This document shows, piece after piece, positions 36,370-46,288 of a DNA stretch of 62,522 nt (its first letter is position 1; each line of letters opens with the position of its first letter). Position numbers and translations under genes: made by a program. This DNA is from Pseudomonadota bacterium (GTDB lineage: Bacteria; Pseudomonadota; Alphaproteobacteria; Rhizobiales; Xanthobacteraceae). A model generated the notes under the pieces. It saw only the letters and a program-made list of their open reading frames with translations. It searched no databases and was not told where the DNA came from. The stretch spans positions 1-62,522 of the forward strand of contig JAFEFL010000003.1 of NCBI GenBank assembly GCA_018240595.1, written 5' to 3'.

Positions 36370-37170
36370 CTAGTCCGGCCGTTTCACCTTGGCGGCCTTG
36401 CCTTCGAGGAAGGCGTTGAGGCGGCTCTTTGCTTCCGGGTCGGCCTGCGCGATCGACGATATCAGCGATTCCATGGCGAAGCCGGTGGCCGGGGCCGCCT
36501 CGGCGATGCGCGGCAGAGCATGGGTGATCGCGAAATTGGTGAGGTGCGTGTTCTGCGCGATGCGTTCGGCGAGCTGGATGGCTTTGGCCAATCCTTCGCC
36601 CGGCTCGACGAGGTAGGTCGACAGGCCCATGGTCTGGCCATCCTCGGCCGAATAGGTGCGGCCGGTGAGCATCATGTCCATCATGCGGGCGACGCCGATC
36701 AGCCGCGGCACGCGCACCGAACCGCCGCCGCCGACATAGATGCCGCGGCTGCCTTCAGGCAGACCGTAATAGACCGAGCGTTCGGCGACGCGGATATGCG
36801 CCGAGGCCGCGAGTTCGAGGCCGCCGCCGATCACGGCGCCATGCAGCGCGGCGACGACCGGGACCTTGCCGAACTGGATTTTCTCGAAAGCGCGATGCCA
36901 CAGCGAGGAATGCGCGATGCCCTCGCGGATGTCGCGCTCCTGCAATTCCGACAGGTCGAGACCGGCGCAGAAATGCTCGCCTTCGCCGCCGATGACGACG
37001 GCGCGGACGTCGGACGGCAGGCGCGAGAAGAAGTCGTCGATGCCGATCACCGTATCGTCGTCGATCGCGTTGCGCTTGTGCGGGCGATTGAGTTTGAGGA
37101 TGGCGACCGGCCCGCGCTGCTCAGCGGCGAGCGACGGCGGCAATCCTGCAAACGGTTCTCTCTTGCTCAC
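36370..37170 (-). CDS. crotonase / enoyl-CoA hydratase family protein
   Basis: The 266-residue protein has both catalytic glutamates of true hydratases, Glu119 in GGGLELAAS and Glu139 in GLPEGSRG, and the oxyanion-forming HFCAGLDLSEL. It would hydrate an enoyl-CoA such as feruloyl-CoA. It is not close to the classic hydratase-lyase of Pseudomonas by motif, so retro-aldol cleavage is not implied. The start is a GTG at 37170 with AGGAG eight bases before it on the minus strand; an ATG far upstream would overlap the binding-protein gene. Confidence 0.87.
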   Translation of the reverse strand: MSKREPFAGLPPSLAAEQRGPVAILKLNRPHKRNAIDDDTVIGIDDFFSRLPSDVRAVVIGGEGEHFCAGLDLSELQERDIREGIAHSSLWHRAFEKIQFGKVPVVAALHGAVIGGGLELAASAHIRVAERSVYYGLPEGSRGIYVGGGGSVRVPRLIGVARMMDMMLTGRTYSAEDGQTMGLSTYLVEPGEGLAKAIQLAERIAQNTHLTNFAITHALPRIAEAAPATGFAMESLISSIAQADPEAKSRLNAFLEGKAAKVKRPD

Positions 37171-37194
37171 GCGATGGCTCCTTGAAAAGTCAGG

Positions 37195-37220
37195 ATGCCG
37201 CCGCCCGGAGGCGGCGGCAT
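37195..37220 (-). terminator. strong hairpin between the binding-protein gene and the catabolic genes
   Basis: ATGCCGCCGCC (37195-37205) and GGCGGCGGCAT (37210-37220) make a perfect 11-bp stem with a 4-nt loop, 25 bp past the binding-protein stop on the minus strand, followed by ACTTTTC. It probably gives partial termination or 3' protection, so that the binding protein is made in excess over the enzymes. Confidence 0.65.
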
Positions 37221-37244
37221 TTGAGGCTGCGGCGGAGGCCGCGA

Positions 37245-38453
37245 TCAGTTCGACTTTACCAGCGGGCAGCCGCCTTCGCCGAGCGGGCGGAATGCCTTGT
37301 CGGCCGGGATCGTGCCGGCGATCTTGAACACATCCCACTCGCTCTTCGATTCCGCCGGCGACTTCACCTGCAGCAGATAGAGCGGGTGGATGGCGCGACC
37401 GTCGGCGCGGATCTCGACCTTGCCGTAGACCGGATCATTCGACGGCGTCGCTTTCATGGCGTCGACGACGGCCTTTCCGTCGGTTGGCGAACCGACTTTG
37501 TCGACCGCCTTGAGATAGGCGAGGGTGGCCGAATAGACGCCGGCTTGCATGTGGTTGGGATACATTTTCTTGCTGTGGCGCGCGGCATAGCGCTTGGCGA
37601 AATCGCGCGTGCCGTCGTTTTCGTCCCAGTACCAGGCATTGATCGCCTGCAGGCCCTGCGCGGTGCCGAGGCCGATCGCCGGCACGCTCTGCAGGTCGAA
37701 GATCAGCGCGACGACTTTCTGCTTGTCGCTGATCTTGAAGTCGGCGGCCTGCTTGATGGTGTTGACGGTGTCGCCGCCGGCATTGGCCAGCAGAAGCACG
37801 TCGGCCTTCGAAGCCTGCGCCTGCAACAGCGCCGAGGAAAAATCGTTGGTGCCGAGCGGCAGCCGCACTGCGCCGAGAACCTTGCCGCCGGAAGCGTTGA
37901 TCTCGTCGGTCGCCTGCTTCTCGAGATCCTGACCGAAGGCGTAGTCGGCGGTGATGAAGAAGAAAGTTTTGGCGCCTTGCGCCAGCAGGCCCTTGGCGGT
38001 GCCGTGGCCGAATGCCCAGGTGTCATAGGTCCAGTGCACGAATGTCGGCGAGCACTTCGGGCCGGTGAGCGCCGCGGTGCCGGCGCCGGAGCCGATCACG
38101 ACCTTGTTCTTTTCCTTGCCGATGTCGGACACGGCGAGGGCGACCGCCGAGTTCGGCAGATCGATCACCATGTCGACGCCTTCGGTGTCGAACCAGCGGC
38201 GGGCGATGGCGGCGCCGACATCCGGCTTGTTCTGGTGATCCGCTGAAATAACTTCGACTTTTCGCTTGGACGTCTTGTTGAAGTCCTCGACGGCCATCTG
38301 CGCCGCGAGCACCGAGCCCGGACCCTGGAAGTCCGAATAGACGCTCGACATGTCGTTCATGACGCCGATTCGGAGCGTGCCGTTCTGTTCGGCCAGCGCC
38401 GGGCTGATGGCCAACGCCGCGAGCACGGCGGCAAGCTTGATCGCTTTCTGCAT
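37245..38453 (-). CDS. ABC transporter periplasmic binding protein (type I, branched-chain/aromatic type)
   Basis: The 402-residue protein has a signal peptide (1-21, ending AISPALA) and the type I periplasmic binding fold with LRIGVMNDMSSVYSDFQGPG, WTYDTWAFGHGTAKGL and FITADYAFGQDLE. Proteins of this group in Rhodopseudomonas bind lignin-derived aromatics such as coumarate (CouP). It heads the catabolic operon, and AGGGA lies before its ATG. Membrane and ATPase components of the transporter are not in the window, so it must use ones encoded elsewhere. Confidence 0.87.
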   Translation of the reverse strand: MQKAIKLAAVLAALAISPALAEQNGTLRIGVMNDMSSVYSDFQGPGSVLAAQMAVEDFNKTSKRKVEVISADHQNKPDVGAAIARRWFDTEGVDMVIDLPNSAVALAVSDIGKEKNKVVIGSGAGTAALTGPKCSPTFVHWTYDTWAFGHGTAKGLLAQGAKTFFFITADYAFGQDLEKQATDEINASGGKVLGAVRLPLGTNDFSSALLQAQASKADVLLLANAGGDTVNTIKQAADFKISDKQKVVALIFDLQSVPAIGLGTAQGLQAINAWYWDENDGTRDFAKRYAARHSKKMYPNHMQAGVYSATLAYLKAVDKVGSPTDGKAVVDAMKATPSNDPVYGKVEIRADGRAIHPLYLLQVKSPAESKSEWDVFKIAGTIPADKAFRPLGEGGCPLVKSN

Positions 38454-38545
38454 GGGGTCCCTCCCAAGGGATTGCTGTGAGGCGGCGTTGTTTTTTCCGC
38501 TCGCCGCTCGGCTCCGATGCTGTCAGGACGCGGGCCTCCGGTCAA

Positions 38546-38579
38546 TATTGTTGTCCAAGACAACAATAAGACGACAATA
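38546..38579 (-). promoter_or_regulatory. operator candidate upstream of the catabolic operon
   Basis: TATTGTTGTC (38546-38555) and GACAACAATA (38559-38568) form a perfect 10-bp-arm palindrome with a 3-bp spacer. GACGACAATA (38570-38579) repeats the right arm with one change, 11 bp on. The palindrome lies about 95 bp upstream of the binding-protein start. The TTGTC...GACAA core suits a FadR-type GntR or a MarR protein. No dedicated regulator gene adjoins it. Confidence 0.6.
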
Positions 38580-38589
38580 GGTCCAAAGT

Positions 38590-38609
38590 CCGTTCCGGGG
38601 CCGGAACGG
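38590..38609 (-). terminator. hairpin after the DUF3237 gene
   Basis: CCGTTCCGG (38590-38598) and CCGGAACGG (38601-38609) form a 9-bp stem with a 2-bp spacer, 33 bp past the DUF3237 stop on the minus strand and just upstream of the catabolic operon's operator. There is no T-run. It may insulate the operon promoter. Confidence 0.5.
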
Positions 38610-38641
38610 CTGCCACTGGACGACGCAATTATCGGGAGAAT

Positions 38642-39121
38642 CTAGAGAACTTCGAAAACATCGAGCCGAACGGCGCGCGCCTCGCGCTGGCCGCGGGCGA
38701 TGGCGAGGATGCGATTCATCCAGTCGGTGGCCGGGTCCGAGGTTTCAAAGCGCATCACGGTGCGAAAATAATACAGCGCCGGATCGACCGCCTCACCGCG
38801 CATCACCCGGTCGAGCACCTCCTTCGGCCCGTGCCGCAGCCCCTCGCTCGACACCAGGATGCGGGCGCCGGCGTCGCTTTCGATGGTGTAGCGCGCCTGA
38901 ATGTCGGCGACGCCGTCGTTGCGGATGAACTGCCAGTCGGCGCCGCCGGGCAGCACGCGGCCATTGAGCCTTTCACCGCGAACGGTTCCACCGAGAATGT
39001 CGATGATGCGCCGATGCCCGTAGGGCGTGGCGCCGAGGTCGAGAATTCCGGCCAGTTCGGCGTCGATCGTGAAGATCGGCTTGTCGCTCAGGATGGCGTT
39101 CAACGGCGTCGGCTCCCACAT
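38642..39121 (-). CDS. DUF3237 domain-containing protein
   Basis: The 159-residue protein matches the DUF3237 family, small beta-barrel proteins of unknown function often found beside aromatic or terpenoid catabolism genes. Typical blocks are GGTVRGERLNGRVLPGGADW and DIQARYTIESDAGARI. The ATG at 39121 gives the family length; the much longer open frame upstream is antisense to pcaF. It is divergent from pcaF by 108 bp and precedes the catabolic operon on the same strand, which suggests a link with aromatic breakdown that the sequence does not specify. Confidence 0.8.
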   Translation of the reverse strand: MWEPTPLNAILSDKPIFTIDAELAGILDLGATPYGHRRIIDILGGTVRGERLNGRVLPGGADWQFIRNDGVADIQARYTIESDAGARILVSSEGLRHGPKEVLDRVMRGEAVDPALYYFRTVMRFETSDPATDWMNRILAIARGQREARAVRLDVFEVL

Positions 39122-39229
39122 AATTCGTTGTGATGGTCCATTTGACCCTGTCCCGGACGGGCCGTAAATACGGGGCCTCTTGGAGCCCGGCGCGGCGCCC
39201 CGTCTGCGCAGCGGTGTAAGGAAATTCCG

Positions 39230-40450
<1,221 letters not shown>

Positions 40451-40470
40451 AGCGAAAAAGGAACAACAAC

Positions 40471-41181
40471 GTGTCGCTGATCTTTCCGACCAAGAGTCTC
40501 GAGGCTTTCCCGAAGCATCTGACGCCGGGATACAAGAGTACCCTCAAGCGTTCGCCGACCAAGCCGCTGATGATCATTCCGCACACCTTGTCGGAATTGA
40601 CCGGTCCGGTTTACGGCCACAACGCCGTGCAGGAAGGCGACAACGATCTCACCAAGCAGCATCGCGGCGAGCCGCTCGGCGAGCGCATCATCGTGCACGG
40701 CCAGGTGCTCGATGAGGATCGCCGTCCGGTGAAGAACGCGCTGGTGGAGCTGTGGCAGGCCAATGCCTGCGGCCGCTACGTCCACAATGTCGACCAGCAT
40801 CCGGCGCCGCTCGATCCGAACTTCACCGGTGCGGGCCGCACGATCACCGACGACAACGGCTATTATAAATTCATCACCATCAAGCCCGGCGCCTATCCGT
40901 GGGGTAACCATCCCAACGCCTGGCGCCCGAACCACATCCACTTCTCGGTGTTCGGCCATTCCTTCGTGTCGCGCCTCGTCACGCAGATGTACTTCCCGGG
41001 CGACTACCTGTTCCCGTTCGATCCGATCTTCAATTCGGTGACTGACGAGAAGGCGCGCAACCGCATGGTGGCGAGCTTCGATCTCGACAACACCGTGCCG
41101 GATTGGGCGCTGGCCTTCAAATTCGACATCGTGCTGCGCGGCCGCGAGGCGACGCCGCTCGACAACGACGACCACCACTAA
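40471..41181 (+). CDS. pcaH: protocatechuate 3,4-dioxygenase beta subunit
   Basis: The 236-residue intradiol dioxygenase subunit carries all four iron ligands: Tyr103 (GRYVH), Tyr142 (AYPWGN), His155 and His157 (NHIHF). The spacings of 39, 13 and 2 residues equal those of Tyr408, Tyr447, His460 and His462 in the Pseudomonas putida enzyme. With PcaG it opens protocatechuate to 3-carboxy-cis,cis-muconate. The start is a GTG at 40471 with AAGGA eight bases before it; longer open frame overlaps pcaF. Confidence 0.95.
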   Translation: MSLIFPTKSLEAFPKHLTPGYKSTLKRSPTKPLMIIPHTLSELTGPVYGHNAVQEGDNDLTKQHRGEPLGERIIVHGQVLDEDRRPVKNALVELWQANACGRYVHNVDQHPAPLDPNFTGAGRTITDDNGYYKFITIKPGAYPWGNHPNAWRPNHIHFSVFGHSFVSRLVTQMYFPGDYLFPFDPIFNSVTDEKARNRMVASFDLDNTVPDWALAFKFDIVLRGREATPLDNDDHH

Positions 41182-41196
41182 GGGCGTTCCCTCATC

Positions 41197-41808
41197 ATGT
41201 CCGAAATCACGCCGTCACAGACCGTCGGTCCGTTCTTCGCCTATGGCCTGACGCCCGTCGGGCGCTGCGACTGGGATCCGAACGGTACCTACGCCTGGAA
41301 GAACTCTGTCGAGTCCAACCTCGTCACCCCGGACGTTTCCGGCAGCCGCATCCGCATCGAAGGCACCGTCTTTGACGGCGACAACAAGCCGATCAACGAC
41401 TGCATGATCGAGATCTGGCAGGCCGATGCGCAGGGTCGCTACGCCAGCCCGGCCGACAATCGCGCGCTGCCGAACAGCCAGTTCAAGGGCTTCGGCCGCT
41501 CGGCGACCGACAAGGCCGGCGTCTTCGCCTTCGACACCATCAAGCCGGGCGCGGTGCCGGGCCCGGGCGGCAAGCCGCAGGCGCCGCATATCGTCGTCGC
41601 CATCTTCTCGCGCGGCATGCTGCGGCAGGTCTATACGCGGCTGTATTTCGCCGACGAGGCCGCCAACGCCGCCGATCCGGTGCTCACCATGGTGCCGGCC
41701 GACCGCCGCGGCACCCTGATCGCCAAGAAGGAAGGCGGCGAGCCGCCGGTCTACCGCTTCAACGTCCATATGCAGGGCGACAACGAGACGGTGTTCTTCG
41801 AGGTCTGA
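41197..41808 (+). CDS. pcaG: protocatechuate 3,4-dioxygenase alpha subunit
   Basis: The 203-residue partner of PcaH has the intradiol dioxygenase fold with SQTVGPFFAYGL at the N terminus, MIEIWQADAQGRYASP and PHIVVAIFSRGMLRQVYTRL, as expected for the alpha subunit, which lacks the iron ligands but shapes the active site. It lies 15 bp after pcaH. A strong intrinsic terminator follows at 41850, ending the pcaF-pcaH-pcaG unit. Confidence 0.95.
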   Translation: MSEITPSQTVGPFFAYGLTPVGRCDWDPNGTYAWKNSVESNLVTPDVSGSRIRIEGTVFDGDNKPINDCMIEIWQADAQGRYASPADNRALPNSQFKGFGRSATDKAGVFAFDTIKPGAVPGPGGKPQAPHIVVAIFSRGMLRQVYTRLYFADEAANAADPVLTMVPADRRGTLIAKKEGGEPPVYRFNVHMQGDNETVFFEV

Positions 41809-41849
41809 GGACCGCGCGGCGTCCTGGCCGAACTATCGTGAAGAAGTCG

Positions 41850-41883
41850 AAGGCGGGCGCATCGTGCGCCCGCCTTAGTTTTT
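41850..41883 (+). terminator. intrinsic terminator of pcaFHG
   Basis: AAGGCGGGCGCA (41850-41861) pairs perfectly with TGCGCCCGCCTT (41865-41876) across a TCG loop, and AGTTTTT follows. It lies 41 bp after the pcaG stop and is the clearest rho-independent terminator in the window. Confidence 0.9.
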
Positions 41884-41908
41884 GGTGCCGACCGAGGTCA
41901 CCCGCTTC

Positions 41909-41946
41909 TGCCCACTTCGAGGACGAAGGGGAGTGGGCATATGCCC
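41909..41946. repeat. overlapping alternative hairpins in the pcaG-42164 gap
   Basis: TGCCCACT (41909-41916) can pair with AGTGGGCA (41932-41939), while the latter also belongs to the perfect 12-bp palindrome GGGCATATGCCC (41935-41946). The two pairings exclude each other. The rest of the 355-base gap (41809-42163) holds the pcaG terminator, a tRNA-like remnant and a small GC hairpin before the next ribosome site, and no gene. Confidence 0.45.
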
Positions 41947-41970
41947 CATTTGAGACAGCAAATTTTTTCA

Positions 41971-42042
41971 CTGGCGGCGCCGCTACCATAAGAGACTGCA
42001 AATAATGGATTAAATCGGCGGTCCGAGTGCGCCCACTATTTC
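41971..42042 (+). other. possible decayed tRNA remnant
   Basis: GACTGCAAAT at 41994-42003 resembles a Cys-type anticodon loop (GCA). GGCGG-TCCGAGT-GCGCC follows at 42017-42033 and is one stem and one loop mismatch from a T-arm. Upstream, GGCGGCGCCGCTAC resembles a D-arm. Stems elsewhere do not close and no acceptor stem or CCA is found, so it is at most a pseudogene or an old integration scar. Confidence 0.25.
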
Positions 42043-42163
42043 TGCCCAACTTTCTTTGTCATCTTTTTCATTTGACGGCAGGCCCTCGTCTTTGGTTCGC
42101 TTGGCTTGAGCAGCGGCCAAAAAGAGCCGCGCAAATGCGGCTGCCGCCGCCGAGGAAAGCGCC

Positions 42164-43567
42164 ATGAACGAGGTCATTCTTCAGGAGATCAGCGAATTCT
42201 GCCGCCAGCGCGGGTTGGCCGAAAGCACCTTCGGCCGCCGAGCGGTCAATGACGGCAAACTCGCCAGCCGGCTGCGCAATGGCGGCCGCATCACCACCGA
42301 CACGCTGGAGCGCATTCGTTCCTTCATGGCGCAAAGCGGCGATGACGGCGCGCGTCGCCGTGTGCTGTTCGACCCACCCATGACGCATACGCTTCCCGTC
42401 ATCAGGACTCAGACCGCACCTATGGCCGCGCAAGGCAACGAAGATCCGCAACGCAACTTCCGCTTCTTCGACAATCGTCAGAAATACCTGCTGTTCGTGA
42501 ATACGTGCAGCGAGAAGTGGGAAGTGGCGCAGCGCGTCTCGCTCGAACTCGACAACATCCATCCGCGGCCGCCGGCGGTGCGCCTGTTCGACGCCGGCGT
42601 CGGCGACGGCACCGTGCTGGCGCGGGTGATGCGCTCGATGCACGACAAATTCCCGACCATGCCGTTTCATATCGTCGGCAAGGAGATCAGCCTCGAGGAC
42701 GTGCGGCTGGCGTTGCAGAAGCTGCCCGACCGCTTTGTCGAGCATCCGTCGACCGTGGTCGTGCTGACCAACCTTGCTTACGCCGATGCGCCGTGGCTCG
42801 CCGCCAAGTCGCTGTCCGCCGCCACCTCGATGGTCTGGAAGGACGTGGCCATGGACGGCAACACCGCGCATTCCTTCGAGGAGCAGATCACCGCGCTGGA
42901 GCCTTTCCTGGCCGAGAACTGGAAGGCCAAGGTGTCGGCCAAGAGCGGCAATCCGGTGTACGAACGGCCGGTGGTGCTGGTGCTGTATCGCAACGACCAC
43001 CGTTTCCTGCTCGACCAGGTCATTCCGAGGCCGGGCAGCACGCAGGCCGATTACGATCTCGTCATCGCCTCACAGCCTTATCGCGCCCGCGCTTCGCTGG
43101 AGTTCAAGGCCAAGCGCGTGCTGGCGCCGCTTGCCCGCGCGCTCGGCCCCGGCGGCCGCATGATCGCCATCCAGTCCTACGGCCGCGATCCCGGCATGGA
43201 GATCATTCACAAGGTCTGGCCCGAGGACAATCCGTTCATTCACAGCCGCCACGATCTCCTGAAGGAGACCAAGCAGGAGCTAGGGGCGGCCGGGCGCGAT
43301 CTCAACTTCAACACCTATTCCGACCAGCGCTCGCTGTTTCGCTACGACATGCACACGCTGCCGACCGAGGTGTCGTCGTCGATCGGCACCTCGACCTTGC
43401 TCGCGGCGTGGAACGCTGCGGTCTATGTCGCGCAGGTCGAAGACGACCGCCTGTCTGACATCAATGCCGACCGCCGCTACGTCGAAGCCACGCGCGACGT
43501 GCTGCAGAAGCACGGCGGCCTGTGGTTCTACGACGAGTCGTTCGTCATCTCGCGCCGCCGCCAGTAG
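42164..43567 (+). CDS. HTH-like N terminus fused to a SAM-methyltransferase-like domain, unknown function
   Basis: I do not recognise a characterised family. The 467-residue product has an N-terminal segment (about 5-55: ISEFCRQRGLAESTFGRRAV, then LRNGGRITTDTLERIRSFM) that looks like a small Cro/CI-type DNA-binding helix set. After a linker, the main domain shows a class I SAM-binding motif in VRLFDAGVGDGTVLARVM (about 144-161) and GPGGRMIAIQSYGRDPGMEI downstream. No signal peptide or membrane segment is seen. It lies between pcaHG and metF-ligM, has its own GAGGAAA ribosome site, and may be read with metF 40 bp later. Confidence 0.75.
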   Translation: MNEVILQEISEFCRQRGLAESTFGRRAVNDGKLASRLRNGGRITTDTLERIRSFMAQSGDDGARRRVLFDPPMTHTLPVIRTQTAPMAAQGNEDPQRNFRFFDNRQKYLLFVNTCSEKWEVAQRVSLELDNIHPRPPAVRLFDAGVGDGTVLARVMRSMHDKFPTMPFHIVGKEISLEDVRLALQKLPDRFVEHPSTVVVLTNLAYADAPWLAAKSLSAATSMVWKDVAMDGNTAHSFEEQITALEPFLAENWKAKVSAKSGNPVYERPVVLVLYRNDHRFLLDQVIPRPGSTQADYDLVIASQPYRARASLEFKAKRVLAPLARALGPGGRMIAIQSYGRDPGMEIIHKVWPEDNPFIHSRHDLLKETKQELGAAGRDLNFNTYSDQRSLFRYDMHTLPTEVSSSIGTSTLLAAWNAAVYVAQVEDDRLSDINADRRYVEATRDVLQKHGGLWFYDESFVISRRRQ

Positions 43568-43607
43568 CGGCGGCGCGGCAGGAATTTTGCACGAAGGTTG
43601 AAATACG

Positions 43608-44456
43608 ATGCTGATGAAAACGCCGCCGGCGACCATCGCGGCCCGCTTCTCGATCGAGGCGACGCGCCCGAAGGCCGCCGAGATCGCCGCCATCGCCGCC
43701 GTCGTGCCGAAGGGCACCGAGATCTATCTGCCGGCGGTGCCGACGCAGAGCGACGACGACCTGGTGCTGGCCGCCGTCAATGCGCGGCGGGCCGGGCTCG
43801 AGCCGGTGGTGCACATCGCCGCGCGCCGCGTGCCGAGCGTCGAGGTCTTGAGTGGGCTCTTGGCGCGTCTCCACGGCGAGGCGCAGCTGCGCCGGCTGCT
43901 CGTGATCGGCGGCGATGTCGATCCGGTCGGACCTTTCGCCGATGCGTTGGCGGTCATTCAGAAGGGGCGGCTGCGCGAAGCCGGCATCGAGCAGGTCGGT
44001 GTCGGCGCCTATCCCGAAGGGCATCCGCAGATCCCGGCCGAACGGCTCGCGGCGTCGCTCGACGAGAAGATCGCCGCCGCGGTGGCGCAGGGCCTCGCCG
44101 TGCGCATCGTCAGCCAGTTCTCGTTCTCGCCGGATGCCATCGTCGCCTGGCTGACGCAACTGCGCGCCTGCGGCATCGAGCAGCCGATCAGCGTCGGCAT
44201 GGTCGGGCCGACCTCTGTGCCGGCGCTATTGCGCTTTGCCAAGCGCTGCGGCGTCGCAACCTCGCTGAAGGGTCTGATGTCGGGCGCCGCCACCGCGCTG
44301 ATCGGCAATGTCGGCCCGGATCGCATCATCGCCGCGCTCGACCGGGCGCAGGATGCAATTGGCGAAGTGCAGCCGCATTACTTCACCTTCGGCAATCTCG
44401 CCGCGACCGCGGAATATGCGAGCGCCATGGCGCAGAAGAAAGTCGAGGCGGCGTAG
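43608..44456 (+). CDS. metF: methylenetetrahydrofolate reductase-like protein
   Basis: The 282-residue protein matches the MetF fold: FSIEATRPKAAEIAAI at the N terminus, IYLPAVPTQSDDDLV, LLVIGGDVDPVGPF and IPAERLAASLDEKIAA. In Sphingobium a metF gene stands beside ligM, recycling the 5-methyl-tetrahydrofolate produced by O-demethylation to 5,10-methylene-tetrahydrofolate. The same pairing here, with ligM convergent, supports that role. It is somewhat shorter than E. coli MetF and could be the house-keeping or a pathway-specific copy. It ends at a palindromic repeat and a bidirectional terminator. Confidence 0.8.
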   Translation: MLMKTPPATIAARFSIEATRPKAAEIAAIAAVVPKGTEIYLPAVPTQSDDDLVLAAVNARRAGLEPVVHIAARRVPSVEVLSGLLARLHGEAQLRRLLVIGGDVDPVGPFADALAVIQKGRLREAGIEQVGVGAYPEGHPQIPAERLAASLDEKIAAAVAQGLAVRIVSQFSFSPDAIVAWLTQLRACGIEQPISVGMVGPTSVPALLRFAKRCGVATSLKGLMSGAATALIGNVGPDRIIAALDRAQDAIGEVQPHYFTFGNLAATAEYASAMAQKKVEAA

Positions 44457-44485
44457 CGCTTTGTGATTGCGGCTGCCTTTTCTCC

Positions 44486-44573
44486 GTCATGCCCGGCCTT
44501 GTGCCGGGCATCCACGTCTTGTCGATGGCAACAGACAAAGACATGGACGGCCGGGACGAGCCCCGCCATGACG
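44486..44573. repeat. composite extragenic palindrome, GTCATGCCCGG type
   Basis: GTCATG and CATGAC bound the element. Its left half is a GCCCGGC/GCCGGGC hairpin and its right half a weaker GGCCGGG/CCCCGCC one. It is related to the copy at 2482-2570 and lies between metF and the ligM terminator. Confidence 0.65.
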
Positions 44574-44587
44574 GCGTCCATCAAATG

Positions 44588-44626
44588 CAAAAAGGCGCGG
44601 CGCCCTCTCGAGCGCCGCGCCGTTTT
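44588..44626. terminator. bidirectional terminator between metF and ligM
   Basis: An A-run, then GGCGCGGCGC (44594-44603), an 8-nt loop, GCGCCGCGCC (44612-44621), G and TTTT. With A and T tracts on opposite sides, the 10-bp stem can end transcription of both convergent genes. Confidence 0.8.
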
Positions 44627-44653
44627 CATCGAGCCAGCGGTGTCAGGTGACGC

Positions 44654-46069
<1,416 letters not shown>

Positions 46070-46210
46070 CTATGACTATCGTTCGATATCTTTTGCGTCC
46101 GCCTGAGGGCGGCGCGCCAGCCGGCTGACCACACCCTGCATACGATGGGACCGGATCACCCTTCCAAAAAAGACAAAATTCTGCCAAAACAGCCTCTTTA
46201 CCGAGTTGAT

Positions 46211-46239
46211 TTGGCATTTCGAGAAATTCTCGTATACAA
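46211..46239 (+). promoter_or_regulatory. GntR-gene promoter overlapped by two palindromes
   Basis: TTGGCA (46211-46216) and TATACA (46233-46238), 16 bp apart, make a good sigma70 promoter. The 13-bp palindrome CGAGAAATTCTCG (46220-46232) fills the spacer. TCGTATACAA (46230-46239), a FadR-type GntR half-palindromic core, covers the -10 box. The layout implies repression of the regulator gene and perhaps of divergent ligM. Confidence 0.6.
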
Positions 46240-46288
46240 CATGCATTCAGCCATTCAAGGATTGGGCAGAAATAAAAGGAGCCCACCC

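Noticed and set aside
41759..42049. A 96-codon minus-strand frame with GRTRTADL near its N terminus.
   Set aside because: Such sequences are typical of false proteins read antisense to tRNA-like DNA, and it overlaps pcaG; I treat the DNA as a possible tRNA remnant instead.
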